Origin: Pyronema omphalodes
Lineage: Eukaryota; Ascomycota; Pezizomycetes; Pezizales; Pyronemataceae
Direction of reading: 5' to 3'
DNA length: 64,000 bases
NCBI GenBank assembly: GCA_024516155.1
Contig: JAJJXM010000025.1
Coordinates: forward strand, 124,001 to 188,000
Shown here: positions 42,621 to 53,091 of the stretch, in pieces
Numbering within the stretch: position 1 is the first letter of the stretch
Layout: every line of letters begins with the position of its first letter
Notes under the pieces: model-generated
Told to the model about the DNA's origin: nothing
What the model saw: only the letters and a program-made list of their open reading frames with translations
Database searches by the model: none
Translations under genes and position numbers: made by a program

Positions 42621-43654
42621 GACGTCTCACCGAGTCCCTCTTCTACCAATGTAGTTTCCGCTGCTCTGAATAATTTCTTACTTGGGCACTTCGCAGCGTA
42701 GTGTCCCACCTTCCCACAGTTAAAACATTCGTTATTCCGCTTCCGTCTATCCTCCTCCGTCCTATCCCTTGGTTTCGGTCGACGAGTGGAATCTAATTCC
42801 ATTGGTTCGGGGTCGGAGAGTCGAGATTCGTGTCCCTGCCCCTTAAGATGGGGGTGGTGATAGAATTGAGGTTCATACCGAGTCCTCAGGGTTCGGAAGT
42901 TGAATAGTCGGTTGTCTAACGCTATGGCCTTGTTGGCGAACTCCGTGAGATCCGTTGGTCGTTCATCAAGGAGTGCCAACTGTCGTTGGACGTCTGTGTT
43001 TAGTCCATCACTGAATTGATCGATGTAGGTCTCGTCATTATATCTTAAATCGGATTTGATCCTTTGAAATTCGGCCCAGTATGCAGCGGCGGATCGCGCG
43101 CCCTGCCTGATCATCTTGAACTTTCTTCTTGCTACTTCTTTTGAGTCGGCTTCCCCGAAAGCCCTACTGACAGCAGTCTTAAAGGCCTCCCAGGTCGTGT
43201 ATACGCTTTTCCCCTCCTTGATGGACGGCTCGATCCATGCCCAAGCGTTACCTCTACAGCGGGAGCTCGCATAGTTCACCTTTTTCTGTTCGGTGTCGAA
43301 TCTATTCCCTTCACAATTGAACTTCAGTTCGCATTGCGTCAGGAATGCCCTCAGCTTGGTCCGTTCGCCGTAGTACAGCTCCGGGTCTTCCACCTTGGGG
43401 TTACTGTTTGTCGTGGGGCGATGGAGTTGAATGAGGATCTGGTTCAACTGCTCCTGGGTCATCGTGACCGGAGTGACAAGTCCCAATCCTGCCGGGGTCG
43501 CCATTTCCGCAGGGTCGTCGGTAGAGGTATGGGGGAGTTCGGGTGATTCGGGGGTCTGTGGTCTGGATGGTTGTTCGGGGGTCACTGGGCTTGCCGATCC
43601 GGTCGGTTCTTGTTCGATATGTTCTCCGAGCTCTTTTAGCTGAAAGGACGCCAC
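42596..43654 (-). CDS. gag: D gag, right copy
   Basis: 352 codons, intact, the mirror of 17944-19002 with a handful of changes (for example Lys for Glu in ARRKFKMIRQG, and KRNNE for TRNNE before the zinc knuckle CFNCGKVGHYAAKC). It has the same leader repeats upstream and the same GGGAAAA heptamer near its end. Both gag copies being open, while pol is broken in both, leaves Gag and ORF3 as the D products most likely still made. Confidence 0.88.
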   Translation of the reverse strand: MASFQLKELGEHIEQEPTGSASPVTPEQPSRPQTPESPELPHTSTDDPAEMATPAGLGLVTPVTMTQEQLNQILIQLHRPTTNSNPKVEDPELYYGERTKLRAFLTQCELKFNCEGNRFDTEQKKVNYASSRCRGNAWAWIEPSIKEGKSVYTTWEAFKTAVSRAFGEADSKEVARRKFKMIRQGARSAAAYWAEFQRIKSDLRYNDETYIDQFSDGLNTDVQRQLALLDERPTDLTEFANKAIALDNRLFNFRTLRTRYEPQFYHHPHLKGQGHESRLSDPEPMELDSTRRPKPRDRTEEDRRKRNNECFNCGKVGHYAAKCPSKKLFRAAETTLVEEGLGETSGKENPQE

Positions 43655-43750
43655 TGTGCGCCTTCTTCTGGGTTTTCTGGGTCTTCTGGGTTTTCTGGGT
43701 TTTCTGGGTCTTCGTTCCGCGTTGGGTGTCGTACACAGGACGCAATCAAA

Positions 43751-44540
43751 TATCAGAATCCGTATCCACGGTTACTGACGACAGGCAGCGCGGGGTTTTC
43801 GGCGGCGAGGAGGGCGGCGGCGGGTTAGGTAAGGCTGGTAAGTTGGGAATGGGCAAGGGTTTGTGGGCTGGGAAATCACAGGTGAGTTTGGAGAGATGGG
43901 ATATCACAAGGGAACTTTTGTAGATAGGATTGTGGTAAATAGAAACTTGATTGCGTGAAGAAATAAACTACATACAAATTTCCTCCTCTTATACTTGTTC
44001 CTTCATGACTCGTGACTCAGCATTCTCCGCCTGCGGAGAATGCTCCAATGCTAACCGCCGTGATAACTACATACATGACCAACATTCCCCAACATTTGCC
44101 AACCGCCGTAATTCCAAATAAGAAAGCAAGATAACTAACCGCCATAATTCCAAATAATAATAACAAGGAAAGAGTACATACCAAAAGAGATAACTACCGG
44201 CTAACCGCCGTGATTCCAAATAGCAAAGAAAGAGTACATACCGAAAGAGATAACTTCCTGGCTAACCGCCGTGATTCCAAATAGTAAAGAAAGAGTACAT
44301 ACCAAAAGAGAGAAGTAAAAGATTCCAACAATTTCCTAGCCGCCGTGATACCTAAAAGAAATCCAAATAAGAAATAACTCCGAACATATGAAAATCCTCG
44401 GCAAGGGGCCCAGCCCCTTGCCCTAACCCTATCCCTTCACTTCATGACAGCGTAGCAGGTTGCTAGGGTGATGACGATCACCCATAGCCCTGCGGTGGTG
44501 ACGGCGGAGGCCAGGAGCATGTCACGGGAGCGTTGTGACA
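43751..44540 (-). repeat. 5' LTR of D (right copy)
   Basis: 790 bp. It differs from the other LTRs by at least a one-base deletion near 44045, which breaks the 60-codon hydrophobic frame seen in the other three. The primer site complement is at 43740-43749 and the matching R sequence at 43947-43956. Confidence 0.92.
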
Positions 44541-44547
44541 CGCCTCC

Positions 44548-45380
44548 CTAGAGGACTTTAAAATCCGATTCCATGTTTTGATCTTCCTCCAATTCCCATA
44601 TCCCTGGCTGCGCATCAGGCATATCCATATCTTCATTATCTTGCCTTACTGCAGCAGTTTTAGCCTTCTTCTTTTCTTTAGGCTTTTCTTGTTCCTCAAT
44701 TTCATCATCATCACGCTTCCTCTTCCCTGAAGAAGCTACCTTTCCATCCTTTGTCAACTCAGTTCCCCCAACTGTCTTTTTTGCGTAACAGTCATACATC
44801 TTATGCCCAGAGCGACCACAACGCCAACAGTCTGCCTCTTCCTTTTTGTGTTCATCAATTTTGGCTTGGGGTACTCCTTGTAAAGCCTCCCTTCCTGAGG
44901 CATAAACCGCCGGTCTTTCTGACTTTTTTCCAGCAAAAACTTTCTTATCCTTTTTCTCCTTAAATTTGTCCTTGTGCTGCACCTCCTTAGGACGCACAGT
45001 TTCCTTATGCTTATTTTTATCCCTGGTACGATCCTCTCGTACCTCTAGAGTCCTCTTTTTTGAACCCTTCAATTCCTCTTCCAATTCTTCAACAGCATGC
45101 GCAGCATCCTTTACTGCATCAATCATTTCTCCGTCATCAGTTGGGATTCCACCACATCTCTGATAAACCATCTTCTTAATTGCAGGTGTCATCGCCTCCC
45201 AGATGACATTCCTATACATGGGGCCAATTGCCCCTACCCTCATATTAAGATCTTCCAATTTGGTGATATAATCGTCAATGTCTCCGTCGTATTGCAGTTC
45301 GGTGATTCTTTTGACGTCTTTCTGGGCCTCCCGCCTATCCTCAAATCTAGTCTCAATTGCACTTCAAAATGCAACCCAAG
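44548..45380 (-). pseudogene. gag: F gag, C-terminal part with zinc knuckle
   Basis: Minus strand. From the E4 target site it reads ELQYDGDIDDYITKLEDLNM, a retrotransposon gag domain, then a long Lys/Glu-rich stretch and a knuckle CWRCGRSGHKMYDC, ending at FKVL with a stop at 44548, next to the D insertion. The N-terminal part lies beyond E4 at 47389-48733. It differs strongly from D gag in sequence and composition (Lys/Asp/Glu-rich, AT-richer). Confidence 0.85.
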
Positions 45381-47378
45381 GATCAAAATCGACACCACAC
45401 GGCGACGGCGACCCCCCCCTGCATTCTCAACAACGAGCACCGAAACCCCCGGTTTCCTCATCGGATTCGGATTCGCAGCACTCTGTTACGTTATTCTCTG
45501 AATTTTCAGGGAATTCTACGTTGTTTTTGTTGACTTCTGTCGCAAAATCAGAGTTTTCACGAGTTTTGGCGTACCCCACCTCACGAAATGTGGCCAAAAC
45601 AACGACAGAACAACGCCCGACGATCGAAACGGTCCGAAAACGCGTACAATGTTCTAGCCGACCTTCCTCATGATGGATCTCATCCTACATTTGATGAAAG
45701 AGATGGAAAAGTTGATGAAGTTGTTGGAAACCTCGCTGGAAAGCTCTTCCAGAGCGTCGTCTTGGCAGGATCACGAGTTCCTTCGGCTTCAACACACAAG
45801 CAGCAAGGGACACCTGAGCACAACCGATTCAGAGAATTTCGCCGCGTTCTGGTTAATGCTATGCGAGACGCTATCGAAAAAGATGACAACGATAGCAGCT
45901 TGAGCGCCCTGTTCTGTGAACATGAACCGCTTTTCACAGGAGCAGGCTTCCTGGGGATACAACAAATCCACCGGGACACACAGCGACGCTTCAATACCCT
46001 CGATGACACCATACGCTACAACAGCGATGAGATGCGCCACAGATTCGACGTCATGATGACGAACTTCGACATTCTGACCGGCGAAAACACGAAGTCGCGC
46101 GCAGCATACGACTCTACACAGACAGAAACAGCAGCTCTCAAGGCTGCTGTGGACGCCCTGACGAAGAAAATCGACGAACAGCAACAAGTCATTTCGGCGC
46201 CCCCCTCACCGAACCTTACGGCCTCTTCCTCAGCGATGGAAGAGATGACTATGCAACTGTCCGTCGTCCAACATGGCATTAAGGATGTCCTGGACGCTGT
46301 TCGCAACTCTCCTGGCAAGAGAAAGCGAAGGGGAAGCGACCAGAACACCGAACCCACCTCACCGACAAACAGACGACCGGTGAACCACAAACCGAGAGCG
46401 GCATCACCGGTGCAAAGCCTGATGCACTCAAAACATGAGACTACCGCCGCCCAGGACAAGCTTGATGCCCTCCAGCCTATGTCCCCCCTAACTCTCCTCG
46501 TGATCGCGTCGACCGACGCGACACCGGAACCTCACCCTGACAGTTCATCTGCTCAGGACACACCTCTACCCGACGCCCCAAGCACTGCCCCTGCTGAGAC
46601 CAACGGATGGAAGACTGTGGAGGCGAAGGCCACACAGAGGAAGAAGCAGAAAGCGAAGGAGACGAAACCTCCGGCAGCGGCACCCAGCAAGACCCCTACA
46701 ACGAAGAATGGTGGCCGGGGAAAGAATACCCACCAACCCAGAACGACAACCTCCTCTGCAAAGAAGACTTGGGCAGAAGTCGTCAAGAGCGGAGGCATCA
46801 ACGTCCAGATTGTGCTTGGGAATGGCAATCTTGGACTGACAACACCACCGACAAGAAGGGGAGAGAGGCGAGGGGGAGCAGCGAGGAGGCTGAGGAAGAA
46901 GGAAGGAGAAGGGGAGAGAGGGGAGGAGAAGAGGGGCAGCGCAGGCCCGGGCGTCTCAAAGGGCAAAGAGTCAGGAGAAACCGGCGGAGGAGGTGAGAGA
47001 GGAGAGGAGAGTGGAGGCGCGGGTGGCCCGGCGGCTGTTTAACTTTGCTTTGGTTTTGTTTTTGCTTTGTGGAGGAAATAATGGAGGGAAAATGGTTAAA
47101 AATGGGAGGGGAAGGGAGGAGGAAAGGGAGGAGCCCGGCGAGGCGGCCTCTGTGCAAGCAGGGCACTGGAACAGCAGACGCGGTTGGACAACAAGACCAA
47201 CGCAGTAATAGTGGGGACAGGACCACAAAATCACAGCCTAAGGGAGGATCAGCGGAGGTAGAGACGGGACTTTGTTTTGTTTTTGCTTTTCACTTTCCAT
47301 GTACTATAAACCTGTACCCTCGTCATAACCAATAAGGTTGCATACGAGTAATGAATAAACAAACAAACAAACAAACAA
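45381..47378 (+). mobile_element. E4: full-length ORF1-only element inside F gag
   Basis: Flanked by the 10-bp duplication gcaacccaag (45371-45380 and 47379-47388). About 14 bases (gatcaaaatcgaca) lie between the left duplication and the usual 5' end ccacacggcgacgg at 45395. One intact ORF, the common 3' module, the ataacc-aataa-ggtt stem and an (aaac)n tail follow. It is oriented opposite to F. Confidence 0.93.
45588..47042 (+). CDS. E4 ORF1-like protein, intact
   Basis: 484 codons, MWPKQRQNN to GGPAAV. It has the same layout as the E2 protein: basic N terminus, helical block (FLGIQQIHRDTQRRFNTLDD), coiled coil (TQTETAALKAAVDALTKKID), GKRKRRGSDQNTEP, KKTWAEVVKSGGINVQIVLG and an Arg/Glu/Gly-rich tail. 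The middle section (residues about 70-105) diverges more from E2 than the rest does, yet the frame is kept. No catalytic domain is present. The function is inferred from position and resemblance to LINE ORF1 proteins. Product identity beyond that is unknown. Confidence 0.75.
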   Translation: MWPKQRQNNARRSKRSENAYNVLADLPHDGSHPTFDERDGKVDEVVGNLAGKLFQSVVLAGSRVPSASTHKQQGTPEHNRFREFRRVLVNAMRDAIEKDDNDSSLSALFCEHEPLFTGAGFLGIQQIHRDTQRRFNTLDDTIRYNSDEMRHRFDVMMTNFDILTGENTKSRAAYDSTQTETAALKAAVDALTKKIDEQQQVISAPPSPNLTASSSAMEEMTMQLSVVQHGIKDVLDAVRNSPGKRKRRGSDQNTEPTSPTNRRPVNHKPRAASPVQSLMHSKHETTAAQDKLDALQPMSPLTLLVIASTDATPEPHPDSSSAQDTPLPDAPSTAPAETNGWKTVEAKATQRKKQKAKETKPPAAAPSKTPTTKNGGRGKNTHQPRTTTSSAKKTWAEVVKSGGINVQIVLGNGNLGLTTPPTRRGERRGGAARRLRKKEGEGERGEEKRGSAGPGVSKGKESGETGGGGERGEESGGAGGPAAV

Positions 47379-47388
47379 GCAACCCAAG

Positions 47389-48733
47389 TATCCCTTAACC
47401 CTTGTCGTTGAATATTTTTTCGTCTCTCCTGGTGCCAGCTCAATGCCTTATGCGTGAGCAAGCCCCAACCCACTTAACCTGGTCATCTTCATCTGGAAAT
47501 GTTTTTGTATAAGTTTCAATATAATCCTTAACCGACATCTACCATGTTCTGAACAATCTTTTATCTTTTCCACTAAAAAACTGTGGTGCCTTCATTTCAG
47601 GCATCTTGGGCCTTTTCGGTCCAACAGGTTCTGATCGTTGCAATTTTTTAACCAGTGACTCTAAGAATGCCTCTGTTGCATTCTTTGCTTCTGGGTTCTT
47701 CTTCTTTGTTTTTCCTTGCGCTCCTGGCGCTTCCTTTCCAATGCCTTTCTGATGTACTCATTATCTGAATCTTCATCGTCTGAAGGTCAGATGGGGGTGG
47801 TGTAGGTGGCGGAAGTCTCCCACCAGGTGGCTTTCCTCCACTGTTTCCTTGACCAATATCAAGGGATCCATCCTCTGATGGTGGTAACGGGAATTCTGGC
47901 GCCTTGCCAAGGGAAGGGGGTTTGGGGGTCATTTCCTCATGTATAGCCTCAGTGAGAGACTTAGCATCAAAGTTTTCCTTCTTCTGAATTTTAGACATCA
48001 CAGGGCTGATGACCTTGTTGACCAACTCCAATTCCTCCTCCTCCCTTTGTTCCTCGTAGTCGAGTAGGCGCTGTTGATGTGTTTCTTCTGCTACGCAGAG
48101 AGCTTCAATCCGCCTGTCCCGTTGCTTGTGGTCCTGTTGTCTAATGGCATCCCGAGTGTTTTTCTCGAATGCCCATCTCTCAATTTCTCTGTTGATATCC
48201 CGCTGCCTCTGAGAAAAGGCTTCGAGAATGGCATTCGTCGTTTGAATGCCCTGGTTTAAACTTTCAGCAGCTGCTTGACTCGCTGCTTCTTTAGACTTTG
48301 CATCTGTAGCAAGGTCGCCGATTGTCTTCCACACTTGACCAGCAAACTCATTGCTGGCTTGAACTAGTCGCGTAACAGTTTGGAGGTTAACCTCCTGGTC
48401 CAAGTTCCCCTTCTTCGCCAAAATATTGTAGGCTTTCTGCATGCCTTGGGCCATTTCCTGGTATAGCCCCTTCATCTGTTGCAACTGTTCATTCATTACA
48501 GCCCCTTCTCCGGCTGCCTCAATCAACTTCCTGATATCTCCTTCTGTAGCATCTAAAACTACCCATTGAGGAACATCGCCTGTGTTGATCGTTATTCCAT
48601 GATGGACCCGTGCTGGTCCCCGAGTAGTAACCTCATCCCATGAACGAGGACGGGTAATGCTGATGGTGTTGCCCATAGGAGCATCAAGGCCGTCATCGTG
48701 ACCAGCAGGTCCAGCCATTCTGCGTGAGGCCAT
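47389..48733 (-). pseudogene. gag: F gag, N-terminal part
   Basis: A 361-codon open frame (47648-48733) starts MASRRMAGPAGHDDGLDAPM and is rich in charged helices (ANIL.., SQRQRDINREIERWAFEKNT, DYEEQREEEELELV), ending in a Pro-rich stretch. A frame change near 47760 separates it from sequence that still encodes a gag core: PKMPEMKAPQFF, DYIETYTKTFPDEDDQVKW, LTHKALSWHQERRKNIQ and GLRDTW. E4 then interrupts. The start lies about 125 bp from the F LTR, as expected for gag. Confidence 0.82.
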
Positions 48734-48844
48734 TATTGTTGATTGAATTGTATCTATGACTGTTTTGGAGGGGTTTTCGCTTTCGTATTGCCCTAGAAGA
48801 GGGTCTTTTGTATTCGTGTCGATTAATAAACTTGGTAGCTTGTA

Positions 48845-48859
48845 GCCTTAAGTTTATAG
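48845..48859 (-). promoter_or_regulatory. Candidate primer site of F
   Basis: Just inside the F LTR (minus strand) is ctataaacttaaggc. Its core ataaacttaagg is complementary to the minus-strand sequence at 49012-49023 in the LTR, which could mean self-priming as in D. The nearest TATA box is about 100 bp upstream of that match, further than expected, and ctta-ag is self-complementary, so chance is possible. Confidence 0.35.
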
Positions 48860-50523
48860 TGTGAACCCGGGCACAGTCCTAACTATGCGGAGGCTTTTCC
48901 GGTTGTCTCTCAAGTATTCTGTCCTGGTGTAGACAGACGCTTCGTTCTCAAGAACTAAAAAAATTTATTCCACAGATAAGCTGGGAAGAGAATTAACCGA
49001 TCACAGGCCGAATAAACTTAAGGGTTGTCTTCGGAGGTATTTGTTGGTGTAGTTAGGTATCGTTCGCGTAGAGGATCAATGGATGATGATGGAGGAGACA
49101 GAGGGGAGACACAGGGTCTTTTATAGACTTTCGTCTACAAATTCGCCCAGCCTTCCTTGGGGAACCAACTGCCAAACTGAGCTTAGGAGATAAGTGTCAC
49201 GGCACACGGCTGACGAGCCGTTGTGTTGCGTCATCATTATGTTGTCGTTGTTGTTGTCGACATCGTGCCGTTATCTTGCCGTGTTGTGTTTTGTTGCTGT
49301 TGTGTTGTTGTGTGTGCCGTGCCGTTGTGATTGACAGACTGATTGATGATGGATGACGTACCATGAGCTGGAGAGCTGTGGCGTCGCAGGTGAATTGATG
49401 GAGAACGGAAGCTTTCATGTACCGATGTTGGATGACGGCCCAGCAAGAGTGCTGGCCGCCCCTTTGTACATAAGGAGGCTTGCCTCCCCGTTGTCGAGTT
49501 CTCCATCGAACGTCTTGTGTCTTTCCCTTGCTCCTAATAAAGACTTCTTCGTCCAGTCCTACGTCACTCTTGTCCTTGTCCCTGTCCCTGTTTCGTGTGC
49601 CGTCCGTCTGACGAGCACTTCGGTCCTTGTCCTTCCGTTTCCCGTCCTGGAACCCGCCTAGTCCCTCTTGCCGGTAGTGTTCAGTGTGTTCTTTGAATGT
49701 CCGTTCCTAGTTCCCTGACAATAAGACATGGGTCAAAGCTGTGACGCATCTGCTGAGGCTTGCATCATGTTAAGCGCGCAATTAAATTAATTGCTCACTT
49801 GCCTAATGCTCGCCCTGGTCAGATCAATCCTTGAAATAGCTCACCGTACTACCACACATTCCAATAAGGTGCTGGGGTTATGAGTCACACCGGAGGGCAA
49901 CTCCGTCTGACTGCATCATGCATGAACTCTTCTGATAATGACGCATGAGTAATTTATCGTATGAGTCGCGCCATGATAGATCTCCCTAGAGAATCTCGAT
50001 TGCAAGTAGAGGTCACTGACATCATAAGGCATACCATGCCCTACCGGAGCGCACTCCCCCGTCACATTCCTGTGTGATGTCATATGTGCCCCACCTGCGC
50101 GCACTTGCACGCAGCCACACCCTGGTGTGGATGCAAACGCCGTATTGTTTCCAAGTTGGCAGCTCTAGGCCCAAGGACGCGTCATATCAGTTTCATCAAA
50201 CAGGTTTCCTCAGTGGGGTTCCCTGCTGGACGTCGTCTCATGCTGATGCACTGTTGACCCTTGTCCTGCAGTCCACTCCTGTTTGCTGACTAGACTCTGC
50301 CTTGTCTCTTGCCCCACTGTTCACCCAACTAGTAACACCGCATGACACTCTTGCGCCGCATCTGCATCTTCCTGGAATCCTCTGTTCCTATGCAGCCCCT
50401 ATCGTAGCCGTGTATTGCCGAACTGTCCTCAGGTATAAGGAGGTGACCTTTCGTCGTGTTCTTCTTTCTCCATAGCGTTATATATGATACCTATTCTATT
50501 CTCACACATCATAGGGTGTGACA
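48860..50523 (-). repeat. 5' LTR of F, interrupted by solo LTR J
   Basis: On the plus strand it runs from tgtgaaccc to gggtgtgaca, with terminal TG/CA and TGTCACACCC on the minus strand. The target duplication accgc follows (50524-50528), matching 16734-16738. Without J and its duplication it is about 1.13 kb. The minus strand has TATAAAAG near 49120. The plus-strand text from about 49727 to 50517 holds no gene I can recognise; it is the U3 part of this LTR. Confidence 0.88.
49195..49721 (+). mobile_element. Solo LTR J
   Basis: 527 bp, tgtcacggca ... ttccctgaca, with the 5-bp duplication ataag on both sides (49190-49194, 49722-49726). An aataaag polyadenylation-type signal lies near 49537 and a cataagg TATA-like box near 49473. 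No internal region is present, so it is the product of LTR-LTR recombination. A second, truncated copy in the opposite orientation is J' (52669-53091). The parent element is not in the window. Confidence 0.9.
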
Positions 50524-50803
50524 ACCGCGCTGTAGTCGGGCTTATTTGGCTTTGGGATGATCACCGTGGTGGCTTCTCGCCAGCACTTCGGGTGGTATCC
50601 TTTCTTGCCGAGCGCCGAGTATAGTGCGTTGAACGCGTGGGGGATCGCGTCGTATGCTTTTGTAAGGCATGCGAACGTGATGGTGTCAGGGCCAGGGGCT
50701 TTTTTCGGGGAAGAGGTAAAAATAGCAGTACGAATTTCATTGGGGGTGAATGTGTGCCAGGGGATTTCGGGGGAAGAGCGGGAATTATGGGTGTGAGGGG
50801 TAG

Positions 50804-50834
<31 letters not shown>

Positions 50835-51801
50835 AATAGCGGTTGAAAAGCTTCAACCTTACTCTCGAAGTCAACGCACAGTTTCTCTGTGCCTCCTACC
50901 ATGGCTTTGACCGGCGGGGTCAGTTGGGTGCGACGCGGGTTCGTGTAACGAAACGCCGCCCAGATGTCCGGGCCTTCCGTTGCTGCGAGGTATTCCTTCC
51001 ACAGCGAGTCTTTGGCGTAGCGCAATGTTCTGTAGTGTTTGTTACGGAGGCGTTTGTATTCGTCGTGGTGAGTGGGGAGCTGGGACAGCTTCCATCGGCG
51101 TCTGGCGGCGGTCATTTCACGACCGGTGTGGCGGATTTCCTCAGTCCACCACCTTTTCGAGCGCGGGGTGGGTGATAGGGTCGGGGTGGCTTTTGACGCT
51201 GCACTCTGTATGGAGTCTCGAAGTAGGGCGGCCCATTCGTCAAGGTTGCTCGCGGAGGGGTTGGCACGGAGGTGTGTCCAGTAGGGGTGTCTGGCCTCGC
51301 GAGGAGCTTGAGCTCCTTGGTCAACGTGTCCCAATCCGTTTTGTTCCAGTTTAAACGAGTAGTTGCGAGGGGGGTCACCGTGAGGTCTGGATGGAGAGAG
51401 TTAAGTTGAAAACGGATGACCTCGTGGTCCGAGCCTGTGGCTATTCCGTCGTCGATAGCCCAGTTTGTTATTTCCCTTGCCATAGATGGGGAAGCCAGGG
51501 TTAGGTCCAGGACCGATGAGCCTGTGCCTTCCTTGTATTGGTGGGTTGGGACGTCTGGGATGTTCACCAACCGCCGGTTATGCGATTCCGACAGTTCGAC
51601 GAGCTCGTCGGCCCGTGTTGTTCTGCGCGTGTGGGAGTTCCACAGAGGATGATGGGAGTTGAGATCCCCTGTGATAACGCATCGACGTGGGAGGGTAAGG
51701 GGGGTGAGCGCGCGGGGGATGGTGTAGATTTTGGTGTTGGGGTCACGTTCGTTATAGACATTGAGAAGGTAAAAAGAGGGGATAAGGTCGGTGCTGACCT
51801 C
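50524..51801 (-). pseudogene. 5' half of the F-split LINE: endonuclease end and RT start
   Basis: Minus strand. It begins within the endonuclease (STDLIPSFYLLNVYNERDPN, VITGDLNSHHPLWN, GSSVLDLTLA, TGSDHEVI), changes frame near 51300, and continues with the linker (RSKRWWTEEI, SLWKEYLAATEGPDIWAAFR). It reaches the poly-proline hinge, encoded by a 29-base G run on the plus strand (50806-50834), then the first RT residues up to KPNKPDYSAV, where F inserts. The 3' half is at 13631-16738. The 5' truncation point is at about 51801. No duplication matching the G flank at 13630 is visible there. Confidence 0.85.
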
Positions 51802-52187
51802 TATTGGAACGGGCAAGAAGGATACAGCATGCAAGGAGGAATATTTGCACTTTCTTTATCATGAAATCATGTACTCTGTTTTCGTCATTTTTCATTCTCT
51901 TCTTTGTTCTCGTTTGTTGCACTTCACCATGTACTTGTCCTTATTTCCTTTTTCGCCTGTACTTCCCTTTTTTACCATTTTGTACAGATTAGGATATTGG
52001 TTGCGGACAGAGGTTCAGGTATAAGTACCTATGTCTCTTCCAGGGAAAAAGGATCATCACAAAAATACAACACATTTTAATAACCACATCCTCCCTTGAG
52101 TCCTCTTATTCTTTTCTCACAAACCTGCGAATAATACCCTGACCGGTACTTGCTCAAACTTCCGCTCACGAACGATCACTCGCTATT
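51802..52187 (+). mobile_element. Partial LTR/leader of copia element K
   Basis: AT-rich, gene-free sequence with a TATAAG box near 52020. It is followed at 52188-52205 by ttaggttatgagccgggg, which complements the anticodon arm of initiator tRNA-Met (ctcataacc) rather than a tRNA 3' end, as in elements primed by a half tRNA. The left end is not defined, because the LINE fragment abuts at about 51801. Confidence 0.55.
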
Positions 52188-52264
52188 AGGTTATGAGCCG
52201 GGGTAGTCAATAATTGTCCTAACGAGTCAAATTTTACCCGCATTTCAATCGAAAATCCGAAACC

Positions 52265-52668
52265 ATGTCTACTACCGATGAAAACAAACAAGATGGAACC
52301 TCCAAAACCTTCACCTTCAAATTTGACAGTTCAGATTTCAAGATGTCATCAATTAAACTTGAAAACATCGAGATTCTAACTGGTCATGACAACTACAACA
52401 TCTGGAGGGACCATATGACAATAATTTTCGATGCAATGCAAGTCTCTGAACTTGTTATCGACGGAGCAACACCAGCAGCAGATGCAGAACCGAAAGAGCT
52501 CAAAATATTCAAAACCCTGAAATCACAGTGTCTTATGGTTCTTATACAGGTGCTCTCTAAACAGATCATCTAAGTAGTTGCCAACAAGCGGGATCCCCAT
52601 GCTATATGGGTATACATCGAAAACACCTACCACCGCGATACAGCATTCTCCTTTGTTCAGGCCATCAT
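52265..52668 (+). pseudogene. Ty1/copia gag, N-terminal fragment (element K)
   Basis: Starts MSTTDENKQDGTSK and contains a copia gag (UBN2-type) signature: NIEILTGHDNYNIWRDHMTI, LKIFKTLKSQCLMVLIQVLS, and after one nonsense codon (taa, 52571-52573) VANKRDPHAIWVYIENTYHR. It is cut at 52668 by the LTR J'. The rest of gag-pol is not in the window. The family call rests on the W..H....F, LK..KTLKS and A...W..IE spacing. Confidence 0.75.
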
Positions 52669-53091
52669 TGTCAGGGAACTAGGAACGGACGTTCGAAGAA
52701 CACACTGAACACTACCGGCAAGGGGGGACTAGGCGGGTTCCGGGATGGGGAACGGAAGGACAAGGAGCGAAGTGCACGGCAGACGGACGGCACACGAAAC
52801 AGGGACAGGGACAAGGACAAGAATGACGTGGGACTGAAAGGAGAAGTCTTTATTAAGGACAAGGGAAAGACACAAGAGGTTCGATGGAGAACTCAACAAC
52901 GGGGAGGCAAGCCTCCTTATGTACAAAGGGGCGGCCAACACTCTTGCTGGGCCGTCATCCAACATCGCTACATGACAGCTTCCGTTCTCCATCATTTCAC
53001 CTGCGACGCCACAGCTCTCCAGCTCATGGTACGTCATCCATCATCAGTCAGTCTATCAACAACAACGGCACGGCACACACAACAACACAAC
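52669..53091 (-). mobile_element. LTR J', truncated copy of J
   Basis: Starts tgtcagggaac at 52669 inside copia gag and matches the complement of 49721 down to about 49280. LINE B then begins at about 53092. The missing end would be expected beyond the 3' end of LINE B, outside the window. Differences from J are scattered substitutions. Low-complexity open frames on both strands are not genes. Confidence 0.85.

Larger units (their letters stand above)
36889..44540 (-). mobile_element. Element D, right copy, without L5, E1 or the 361-bp duplication
   Basis: Minus strand, 7652 bp, LTR to LTR, flanked on both sides by F sequence with the duplication cgcct (36884-36888 and 44541-44545). This is the true insertion site of D between the gag and protease of F. 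Order: LTR, gag, pol, ORF3, LTR. It lacks the three extra segments found in the left copy but has its own small indels in pol, so the arms have decayed independently. Confidence 0.93.

Noticed and set aside
49280..53091. J and J' as the two LTRs of one element in opposite orientation
   Set aside because: They are inverted, not direct, repeats. J has its own 5-bp duplication (ataag) and the material between them is F LTR, LINE and copia sequence, so they are two separate insertions.
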